Shown here in pieces: positions 12,691 to 23,200 of a stretch of 64,000 nt of DNA. The stretch's first letter is position 1; every line of letters begins with the position of its first letter. The stretch lies in contig VWYX01000662.1 of assembly GCA_013396525.1 (NCBI GenBank), positions 409,574 through 473,573 of the forward strand. Direction: 5' to 3'. The translations under genes were made by a program, and so were the position numbers. Source of the stretch: Chaetorhynchus papuensis. Lineage: Eukaryota > Chordata > Aves > Passeriformes > Rhipiduridae. The notes under the pieces were generated by a model, which searched no databases, was not told the origin of the DNA, and saw only the letters and a program-made list of their open reading frames with translations.

Positions 12691-14735
12691 AAAACAAGCT
12701 AGAACAAGATTGAAAGTGGCATGAAATCAACCCAGGGGGAAACAGTGAATGGTTCTCTGCAGTTCAGTGGGTTAAACTGGCTGTCTGACATAGGGTGCTG
12801 CTGGAGGAGGTGGAGGAGATGGGTTGGTATCCTTGCCCTCTACACCTGTAGTTCATAGTGTCAGGATCATATTGTAGAGAAACCACTGGGTGTAGAGATG
12901 AGAGGGGAGGTAAAGCAAGAAAAATAAATGGATTTGAGGAAACCACTGAGCCTACATCATGTTAAGCTTGACCAAATCTGTTCCACCATGTGGGATATAT
13001 TCCATAGGCTGAGAAATACTGTAATCTTGTACACACAGGGCCACTACCTTGCTGCCTCCAAGCATGCCTTCCCACGGGAGAGTGAAGTTGTTCCTGGTTA
13101 TTCCCACAGTTATGTTAAACCAGGCTGAATATAAGCCCAGGAGCATTATAGCAATCCAGGCCTTTGTCTGGAGGAATGAAGAGAGGTTCCCCCACTTTCA
13201 TCTGAAGGTTCTTGAGAATAATTTTGTGCTTTGTCTCATCAAAAAGACACATAAACATAAATATCCATGTTAATTACATTGTAATTCAGCCCTAAAGCAG
13301 AATAAGCTGAGACTACAGAGGCTAAGTGATATGCGTCTACAAAGCAAACAGTCTGAGGCTAGCCCATCTCTTCACTATTTGTCAAGAACAACCATTTTAA
13401 CTCCTTAGTTGGGAGAAATACTATTAAAGTCCTCAGGGTCCAAAGGCAGAAGCATAAAACTCAAGTTTGACTTCAAGCTCATCCAATAACTTTCTCTGAA
13501 TAGCCTCAGATAAGCAATTTAGTTCTCTAATGTAAAACAATAATGGACACCGGTACTCTGACAGGCACATCATTCTTATTCCAGCACAAATTGGAAACCT
13601 AGTGTTTGGAAATAAAAAGCAGGGCCAATAAAAATTGAAATGCAGAAATAGGGGACTGATTTTAGAAAAACATATACAGAGGGGCTTGGGGAAGTCAAAA
13701 GTACATCTGTCCCAGGAACACTTTTCAGATCTGTTGTCCTAAGCATTTCCTGCCCAGAAGCACAAGTTTTAAGCAAAAAAGTAACATATTTTCTTCCTAT
13801 TTCTTCAAGTTTTGAAATACTGAAATTAGACTGAGCTATTCCTGTTTCATGCAGTGTAAATGAGAAGAATCCAGCCCTGTTAGATATCTGACCTGAAAAA
13901 AAACCTGCACGTTTCCAATGCAGCAGTCTGCCTTATACTCTTTATTCATGTAATATCTTGTTGTACCAACAGGCATGGAGGCAACTTGTCAGTGACAATG
14001 GCAAACATACACAGATGTATTGTTAGTGTAAAATAGTTGTACTTAATTCCCTTTCTTTCTCTGATTTTTTTGAGGAGTCTTTTGTAGTCATCTTTTTCTA
14101 TTCCTGTATGTCTGCAGTTGATAAATTATTTCTGTTCTCTTTAATCCATTTTTTATTATTCTTCCAGATACTTTTATTTTTTCTGGTGTTGGTGAAAATA
14201 AATCTTTTCAAGACCTTGGCAATATATTTAGAAGGATGCTTTGAACAGTATGGGTGCTTTTTCTAGGAGTTAATGAATCAGAAAATAACGAAATAGTGGT
14301 TTGAAATTAGTTAATTGTCTTAACTTAAAAAAATTCATGTATTATTGTATGCTGCTAAACAAATTGTTATGTATTGGTTTTGACATATTCCCCACCAGAG
14401 ACTTCATGCTGTCTCTTTGTTTCTATGCTAAGAGCATGAGCTGTGTCCTAATGCACCATGGTTTGCAGTCAGCTCTCAGGCTTGTACTCCTCTAAATTTT
14501 GAAGCTGTTGACTGATTTTGACAGACAGGTAGATGTCTCAAAGATAACCAAGTTCTTGCAAGCTTTAATAAAACGATTCACCACATACAGAAAAATCTTC
14601 TAAGTAACTTGACAGAAGGAAAGGAACATTATTTAAGCACAGGTGACCAGACTTCAGAGTATCCAAGCAGAGATGAGACCACACAAAGATGGAAGAGAGC
14701 TTTAGTCAAATCTTCTTAAAAACCAAAGCCATAGC
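12691..14735. other. Unique-looking non-coding DNA
   Basis: No recognisable transposon, RNA gene or exon. The sequence becomes AT-rich (T-rich around 14050-14200) before the CR1 copy that starts at about 14738. Confidence 0.45.
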
Positions 14736-14737
14736 AA

Positions 14738-15890
14738 CCTAGAATAGTTTAGGTTGTAAAAGACCTCACAAATCATTGTGTGCAGCTGTTAAACCAGCAC
14801 TGCAAAGTCCATCACCAAACCATGTTCTGAAGTGCCACACCTACATGTTTTTTAAATGCCTCCAAGGATGGTGACTCCACCACTTCCCTGGGCAGCCTGT
14901 TTCCATGCCTGACAAACCTTTCTCCTTAGCCCTTTTTTTGTGGCCCTTTTTTTATTTATAGAAACACTTTTCTTTGTCTTTTATGGCAGTAGGCAGATTT
15001 AAGATCTGGTTTGACTTTGGTCCTTCTAATTTTGTCCCTGCATAACCTCATGACATCCTTGTAGTCCCCCTGAGTGACCTGCCTCTTCTTCCAAAGGTCA
15101 TAAACTCTCCTTTTTTTTCCCCTTGAATTCCAATCAAAGCTCTTTGTTCAGTCAGCCCTGTCTTCTTCCCCGCTGGCTTGTCTTTGTCCTTCAGGACTGT
15201 CTCCCAGGAGACTCTGTGAACTCTGCAAACCAGGCTCCTTAACAGGCCAAAGTATGTCCTTGGGAAGTCCATAGCAGTTCTGCTCACTTGTCTTCCTTAC
15301 TTCTCCTATGCCCAAGACAGCCTCTGACCACCACCTCACCCACCAGTCCTTCTCTGTTCACAAACTGCAGGTCCAGCAGGCACCTTCCCGAGGCTCACTC
15401 ACCAGCTGTGTCAGGAAGTTATCTTCCACACACCCTAGGAGCTTCCCAGACTGTTTCCTCTCTGCTATGTTGTAATGCAGTAGAGATCTGGTAAGTTGAA
15501 TTCCCCCATGAGACCAAGGGGGATTGTGAGTGTGATTGTGAGTCTTCTGTCAGCTGCTTATAGACTACTTCCTCTGCATCTTCATCCTAGTTGGGTGGTC
15601 TGTAACAAGTTCCCACCAGGATATTCCCAGTTGGCCTTCCCCATGTCCATAAACACTCAGCTCTAGCATCACCATCATTTAGTTCTAGGCAATCAAAACT
15701 GTCCCTAACATATACGGGGCTACCCCACCACATCTCCTTCCTTGTCTGTCCCTCCTGAAGAGTTTACAGCCAACCCTTGCAGCAGTCCAGTTGTCTGAGT
15801 CATCCCACCATGTTTCTGTGATGGCAACTATGCCATAGTCTTCCTGCTGCACAATGTCAACCAACTGAGAAACATAAATCATAGCAAATC
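14738..15890 (-). mobile_element. CR1 LINE, ORF2 endonuclease region fused to 3' tail
   Basis: A minus-strand CR1 retrotransposon relic. The low-coordinate part (about 14738-14928) is the CR1 3' tail in reverse complement, including the GATGGTGACTCCACCAC block and GGGCAGCCTG. From about 14945 to 15890 the minus strand reads as decayed CR1 ORF2. Near 15882-15690 it gives YGIVAITETWWDD followed by CKLFRRDRQGRR, matching the APE-type endonuclease start; the conserved Glu of ITETW lies near 15816. It continues through a CYRPPN motif (about 15600), FNLP (about 15495) and DFPRTYFGLLRSLV (about 15270) to LPTAIKDKEKCFYK (about 14990-14953). Frameshifts break it up. The reverse transcriptase domain that should lie between endonuclease and tail is absent, so the copy is internally deleted or is two copies joined. 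It is not functional. Confidence 0.9.
14929..14953. repeat. Short direct repeat at the CR1 tail/ORF2 junction
   Basis: The 11-base string GCCCTTTTTTT occurs at 14929-14939 and again at 14943-14953, exactly where CR1 tail homology stops and ORF2 homology starts. This fits a deletion or template switch at microhomology, although T-rich slippage could give the same picture. Confidence 0.6.
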
Positions 15891-15894
15891 AGTC

Positions 15895-17030
15895 TTCATT
15901 AATTCTATGGCTCACCAACATAATTGTTTTCTTGTGCCAGCTCAACACATTCCCATTTTGTTTCCTTAGATGAACTTACATCTGTAGGCAGTGTATTTTT
16001 ATTACTGTTTATTCTCAAAGCAGATCCTCCTGCAGCTGGACATTTTTCCCAGGCTCCTGCTGGTTTCACCTCTACTGCATTTCTAAATATTTATCTTGCT
16101 TGCAATGAATCAAACTCTATCTCGATTTTAATAGACAGGGAAGTCAACTGAATCAGCACTGTGTCCATGAATAGGACCTATGGCTACATCTGCATGAGTA
16201 AATTAAGCATGCCCAGGAACATTTGCTGGCACTGAGGCAAACTGATGCAGAACAGCCTGAATTTGTAGTATTGAATTAACTTACCCTCCAGAACAGGGTG
16301 GCTGAATGCAAACTGCCTATGGAGAAGGATTCCTTCTCCGTGCTGTTCCTGGGAATTGCTTGGCATTCTGTTAGATGGGGTGTTTGTACCTTTGCCAAAA
16401 ACACGCCAGCCATCATCCTAACAATTTCATAGTATAAATAATCAAGCTCCACTGCCTGGGAATGTCCCCTGGCCCTGCCTAATTAACTGCATGACATGAA
16501 ACTCCTTCATCCTTATCTACGGGCAGTTTTCACGTGGCCATCTCTGCTTCCAGTGTGCCAATTCATCTGCTCATATGAGTTGGGCATTATCCATAAACTG
16601 AGTATAAGATCTAAGCCTCCCTAACCTGTTCAATTTTAAAAAGAGTAAGCTCAGACCTTCAATTTAAATGAGTTCAGATTGTTTAGGCCAAAACAGAGAA
16701 TATGCATTTCATATAAGCATCTCATCTGAAGGCTACAAGGGGCAGGATTTCTGGCAAAATGGCTAAGGAAGCAGGGCAAACCGAGAAAGACATGTAAATA
16801 AAACAGATCCCATGTAGTCCTGAAGCTACAAGTACTCAGTGGGCGTCCTTTTTCTCTCATAAAAGCTGAATTTTCCTGGATGTTTCAGTGTAGTGATTTA
16901 AATATAAGGCCAAGAGACACTGAATTGTTTTACAATGTATTATACATCCTAGTTTTTATTTTGTCTCAATCAGCAGTCTTATGATCTGCTGGGAAACTCA
17001 GTTTTGTTTTGTTGTTTTCTAACCTAAGCC
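15895..17030. other. Unique-looking non-coding DNA
   Basis: Immediately beyond the CR1 fragment the sequence no longer matches CR1 as far as I can tell. I see no gene or repeat family up to the tetranucleotide array. Confidence 0.4.
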
Positions 17031-17031
17031 T

Positions 17032-17232
17032 GCCTTCCTTCCTTCCTTCCTTCCTTCCTTCCTTCCTTCCTTCCTTCCTTCCTTCCTTCCTTCCTTCCTT
17101 CCTTCCTTCCTTCCTTCCTTCCTTCCTNCCTTCCTTCCTTCCTTCCTTCCTTCCTTCCTTCCTTCCTTCCTTCCTTCCTTCCTTCCTTCCTTCCTTCCTT
17201 CCTTCCTTCCTTCCTTCTTCCCTTCCTTCCTT
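17032..17232. repeat. (CCTT)n microsatellite, about 200 bp
   Basis: Around 50 tandem copies of the tetranucleotide CCTT on the plus strand (AAGG on the minus). There is one undetermined base at 17128 and a frame slip near 17217-17221 (CTTCTTCCC). It is pure pyrimidine on one strand and pure purine on the other, a composition known to favour triplex (H-DNA) structure and length variability. It is open in several frames and gives Leu-Pro-Ser-Phe or Lys-Glu-Gly-Arg repeats; these are artefacts of the repeat, not proteins. Confidence 0.98.
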
Positions 17233-17234
17233 GT

Positions 17235-20200
17235 ACTGCTTCCCACATTACAGAATACATAACTAAGCTGTACACTCCTTTGAAAAGCCACAGTCCAGAA
17301 AAGCACCTAACCACATGCTAATCTCGAGTGAAGAGGCTACTCATATGCTCCAATTTATGCAAGTACTTAAGTGCTTTGTAGATCAAAGTCTGGATTTACT
17401 GATGTGTATCTGAAGATCAGAGGCTGATGAATTACTCCAGAACACCTTGGAAATAGGTTTTCTGTTTGCTCCTTCTTCTCTGTTTGCATTCCTCTGAGAC
17501 TTTGGTAATGAAGACAACTATTTATTTTCTTGCTCCTAATGTTCTCAACAGGAAAGCAGAAATCCTATTTTACTAGTTCATTATTCTGTCTCAAAAGGAA
17601 GAAGAGGGAATGATGGAAATTGTTTATGAACATAATATACTTTGGATTAAGGTATCAAGCTACTTTATTGAAGCTTGCTTTGTCAAAGTTTTTTAAGAGA
17701 TCTAGGGATAAAAGGAGTAGGAATGGAGGCTCATGACATTGCAGCACTTGTGCCTGGACTGAGGCTTCCATGCTTCCAGGTTACTATTTTCAGGGCCTTC
17801 CTTCTCAGTAGCAAAACCCATGAACTCATGGAGCCCATCAAGAAAAGCCCAGCTGAGGAAAGGTTTTTTCTTTCACCTTTAATTTCATTCTTCACATCAC
17901 GGGTTAATTAAAACAAAGTCTCATCTACAAAGCAAAGAATTATTTCACAGTCCCTCAAGCCCACATGTCTCTAGAGCAGCAGCTCATAGGAAGATGTAGA
18001 ACTGCCTGATCTGTGGGAAGGATGAAAGCAAAAGAACCTGCTCCCTTAGAGCCCTGCCTCTTGGTTTCCCTGGGCACTGTGGGAAGTCCCCAGTGAATAA
18101 GCCATGGGATCAGAATTTTCCATGAGACTTGGAGCCAGAGAAAACCTTTCTTGTAGATGTTCTGACTTTCCTCTGGGAAACCCACTGGGGAATTAATGGG
18201 GATGTATCTCTGGAAAACTGACTGTAGAAGAATGTCCCTATCTCCTCCCCAGCTACTCTGGAGGTGACATCCATTTCAGACCAGAATGCCTCTCTAGATG
18301 GATAACAGTGGTTCAGCATCTTAAAATGAGCTTCATAATACTAACCTGCAAGTGATCTATTAATCTTTCTCTTCCCAGTCCTCTTCCTTCAGTGGCCACT
18401 TTCATCGCACACACTGAGACTCTTGCCAGTCTACTGGGAACACGGCAACGTCATTTGCCTGAAGAGAAAAAAATAATCAGTCCTTTTTGGAAGCCTTTAT
18501 CCTGGTCCTTTGCTCTTTTCAGGTGACAGCCCTCTCTGTCCTCTCAATCTCGTGTTTAGCTTGTGACTTCTCCTTAGCACAGTAACTGCCTTTTATCAGC
18601 CTGTCATAATGTCTGCAGTCTTTGATGGATTCTGTATATGCACAGATGCTGTATTTGAGAACAGGATGGTTCTGCCTTCACTGGGATCCAGGCATGGCCA
18701 GATTGGAGACGCAGGGCTTCATCCTCTAAACAAGCACCTGTGCTGTAGCTCTCTTGGTAAGATCTCAGTCAGTGCAGAGGCGGGCAGGCAGCACAGATGC
18801 TCTTGATCCCTGGACGGGACCTTCCCTTCTTACTGCAAAAGGACAGCTCAAATGCAGTTTGAATGTGTGCTGAATTCATCCCTTAAAGCTTGCAGAATCT
18901 TTTTTCAGAAATTGGGGGAAAAGTCCTTTAGATCGAATACCCGATGTATGATGATAAAACTCTGTGAGCCAAAATCCTGAGCAAGATGGAGGTCAATAGA
19001 GCCTCAAGGAATAAAGCTCAAGGAGATTCAATTAGCACTTTCCAGTCTTCAAAACTGAACATGCACAGCCATAGCTGTTCATCACAGTTTAATCTATCCC
19101 CACATAAGCAAATACATGGGTGGTGAAAGTAAATAGCGTCATTACCCTAAGTGCCTCATAATCATCCTTAATTATTAAGAACAACCATTATTACTATTAT
19201 TGCTATTAGACCGGGTACATATAACACTGGCTTCAGAAGGATTTGAATTAGGCCCTAAAGTGTCTCATCGTAATATGGCACCGGTCTATAATTTCCATCT
19301 CTATTTTCCAATTCTTTCTTTAGTTATGCATTGCCATGGTAAAAATATAACTGTACTAGTGGAAGAGATTTAATTTCTCAATTTCGAACTTTTTTGCTCA
19401 ATCACTAACAGAATTTTATTGTGTCAGTTTAGTTTTTTGTTTCTATAGGGCTTACAGCAACCTCTATGGAAGACCCTGAAAGGTACAAACAATTTCTATA
19501 AGAGCAAAAATCTCTCCCTAACAACATTATGCTAATTTTTTGTGATCATAGAACCTATGGGAATTTCATGTTGTCACAGTTTTTTTCTAAAAGGCATGTG
19601 TTATGCCACTGTATAATACAGACTGACTCTGCTGCAACATTAAGCTAAGGGAGAGAAGAAAATTTAATCCCACTTGCAGAGCAGTTATTCAAAACTAAAT
19701 AGAACAGTCACTTTCAGCAGAGATAAGAACAAACCAAAACTCTGGTGCAAACCAAATTCCTGACATTTTATTTCACTCCCCACCTTTCTTTTTCATCACT
19801 ACACAGGCCCGATCAGAGTAAATCTGGTCAGATTTTCCCTTTTCCTCTGCAGAATCTTGTGTCTTTGTATGTCAGACTTTGCCAAGAGGCACTAAATCAC
19901 TTTCTGTTATGGTCTGGGAAGATCTTAATTACATGTCCTAGGTCCAATTTTCTTTGTATACAACTGCCCATACTTGCAGCGTTCCTGAAGTTAATCTGAG
20001 TTACAGGCCCACTGCTCCTTCAAAAGGAATTCCAGGAGTTAAAACTCAACCTCTTATTTGCTATGCAAAATCTGTGATGGCAATAGAAGTTGCTGGCTTC
20101 CTGGGAGCATGGTCCAGTTCCATCTTAGTGGAGATTATATGTCACAAAATATTTTACTGGGAATGTAAGCACTTTAATAAGAAAAGGATTGATTTTGCAA

Positions 20201-23200
20201 CTGGCACAGAATTCTAGTGATTGAAAACAATGTATTGATTTTTTTTTTTAAATTAAAGCTATCATGCTATTCATAATGGAAGGTCCTGCCCTTCTTGAAA
20301 TTTATCCTCAGAGGCCTTGGGTGAAGCTTGCAATTTTGCTCTTACACAGTGAATGTAAGAGAAGGAGTAGACTATTAATTGATGGGTTTTTTATTTTGTT
20401 TATTTAAACCAGATTAATGTTAGCTTTTCATGTAGGCTAACATAAAGAAATGGGGACAAAAAAAGTCTTGGGAGTTAGGAGGGAATTGTTCCACCAAAGG
20501 AAGTAGAAGCTTACACTCTCTATCCTGCTGTCTCCAGTGTACAGCAGGACTTGAAAGTTGTCTTTCAAGTTCAAGACTGAAACGTCAGACTTTCACGGGC
20601 CTGCCTACAGCTGTGAATGCCTGGTTGGAAAAGTAAGATTCAAGGCATAAACCTGAAATAAGTCCTGCTCTGCCTGTGACCCGACTGTGTATTTGAAACA
20701 AAAAAAGGAGGAGGCAGAGCACTGAAATGAGTCTTGTGAAAGATGTCTCACATTGTTATAAATATAGACTTCATCCTTCCAAGGTAAGTTTTCCAAGTTG
20801 CACTGGTTTTAGGGATTTCTCTAAGCTCCTGTGTTCACATATGTAAAGCTTGATGCTTCTAGGATAAATTCCCCAGCTGTGATGATATTTTCTCACCCAG
20901 ATGAATCTGTAAAGAGAAGGTGTCTCTTTTCACTCTTCATCTTTATTGTTGATGTACAACATTGCTTCTTTTTAAGACAGCATTTTGTTGTTGTTATTAT
21001 TATTCCATTTCTTATTGCTTGTTTCATTAATTTACAAAATCCACTGCCTAGCAACAAGTGGCTTTAATTTTTAAAAAGTATAAATTTAAAAATACCTGTA
21101 AAGACACCTTTCCCAACAAGTGATGCTAATAAAAAAACCACTAACTTGTCACTAGCTGATGATTAAAGGAAGGGACAGAATAATAATCTGCCTAAAGCAA
21201 TGCAGTGTCAAAAGTCAAATGAACAACTTGCACTGAAGGACTCTGTTCCTTCCTGCAAATGGTATCTCATTGAGTCTAGCCAACAGGAAACCAACTGTTG
21301 GAGGAGGAATCTGTGTTTCTGGCTCAGGAATAATGGTTTCAGGTTTGTCCTTCCTATCAGTGTTGTGAGAATGCTTTCCTTTGTTCTGCACGCTGGCACA
21401 ATTACCTAAAGTTACTTTGCTCCTGTCACCTGTTATAATCTGCACGTTAAGCACCCTGTGCCCAATGATAAAAGCAACTAGATTGAAACCTTCCTGAGCA
21501 AAGAGCAAGGGCAAGATTTTCCCAGTGGTGTAGAGTAGCTCCACTGAGGTAGGGAGCAAATAAAAGCCAATCACTGGACAGCAACACCGATGGAGCCTTG
21601 GGGTATCTTGTGGTTGTTTCTATTCCAATTACATTCACAGTCACCGTGCCAACAACACACAGAGGTCTCCTATTTTCACTTTTGCCTATCTGTAATGTTT
21701 GATGCAATACTCACTAAAGCAAATGGAAAGCTTTCTGTTGGTTTCAGTGGGATTTGGCTCTCGCAGTGCTTGTGCATATCGGAATTGTTTAAGTCTGCAA
21801 ACCATCCGCAGGCTGCTAGGATAATTTATCTAGGTCATGGCCTGCCCAAACCTCCCTCTTCCCTTGGGAAAATGTTCCCTCCCCTTCATGTGATTCCCAT
21901 GATTTGTAAAGAGGGCAGCCAGGAGCAGGCAGGCTGGGTGGCTACAGAGGAAGATGTGCCTGTCTGGCTTCCCACTTTTTCAGGATGTCTGGTTCCTACC
22001 TGTGTTGTTCTACTCTGCAATGAGTTCAAAGTCAGACACGTAAGCAGGAGCATTTTAAAACTGTGCATGTAGCAGCAAGCACACAGTAGCCCTGTGAATA
22101 GCCTCTGCTCCATAAAACAAGTTATGTTCCCCTGTCTGCTGGAAGAGCTAGGACCCACATGATCACAGTCATAATATCACGTACCCAGACTGTAGAGACA
22201 GTGTGCTGGGTTAGTCTGCGGTCAGAGTGAAGGAGGTGTGTGGCTTTTGCTGCTCCTGCTGTAACCAACTTTTCATTCTTTCATAATGTTAAATTCTCCC
22301 TGGGTTGCAGCCCAAGTCTTTGAGGAGGTAAAACCACTTGCTGAATGTCATGAAGAAAGCAAGTTGCTATGCTAAAACGCTGGCAGGAGTTCAAACCCAG
22401 TAGAAAAGTTTAGAGCAGTATGAAAGCACAACACAAAAATCATGTGAGCAGCACTTTTTGTCTGCTGCAAATAGTGTGCATTTGGGCAAGTTTTCTCTAT
22501 CATACAACAAAATGTTTTTTAAAGAAAAGAAGAAGGAAAGTGAAAGAGCATTTTCTTAAAGGGAGACCACCTGGTATGAACACAGCCGTGGTTGTTAGCT
22601 TTGGCAGCAGTTAAGAGGTCAGTATTTAGCAGCCTGAGCTTGTTGGGAGTCTCTGCTCAGTCTAATCACTGACCAAGGACACACAGTAGGGAAATTAGGG
22701 TTTGAATGGGTTTGTAAAGGTCTGACCTGTTTTGCTGTCTCTGGGGGGACTCTTTCTAACAAAGGTACACGGAGTCTGCTTAACCCTGCAAAGTGCAGTT
22801 TACAGATACCTCCAACAAATTAGGGGTATTAGCCCAGTTAAATTAATTAGAGCAACGTTAGCATGCACAGACTGCTTCTGAGGCTTGTCTAACTAGCTCA
22901 AAGCGAGCTCGCGGTTTTATGCAGCTCAGACATACTTTCGCAGGGCTGCGTGGGACTTCATCACTGTCACACACTGAGCACTTCTTCTGTCTTCCAGTGC
23001 TAACACTTGCTGTCTTGTGCCAACACTAGCTAGTCCCTCTATAAAAACACTTGGTTGCACATTTTGCAGCTTCTGTAAGCCATGTTCTTGGCTTAGTCTC
23101 CAGAGGCTGCGATCTTCCCTGTCTCTCTCCTGACGTGTCAACCTCCTGCTGATTTTTACTTCTCCAGTTCCCTTCAATGCCTATTTCTTGCTTCTTTATG

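Noticed and set aside
15685..15882. Endonuclease-like 65-codon frame as a host gene
   Set aside because: It is the decayed CR1 ORF2 endonuclease start (AITETWW, LFRRDRQGRR) inside a LINE fragment, not an independent gene.
17009..17314. Open frames of Leu-Pro-Ser-Phe or Lys-Glu-Gly-Arg repeats on both strands
   Set aside because: They are translations of the CCTT/AAGG array. A tetranucleotide repeat is open in several frames by construction.
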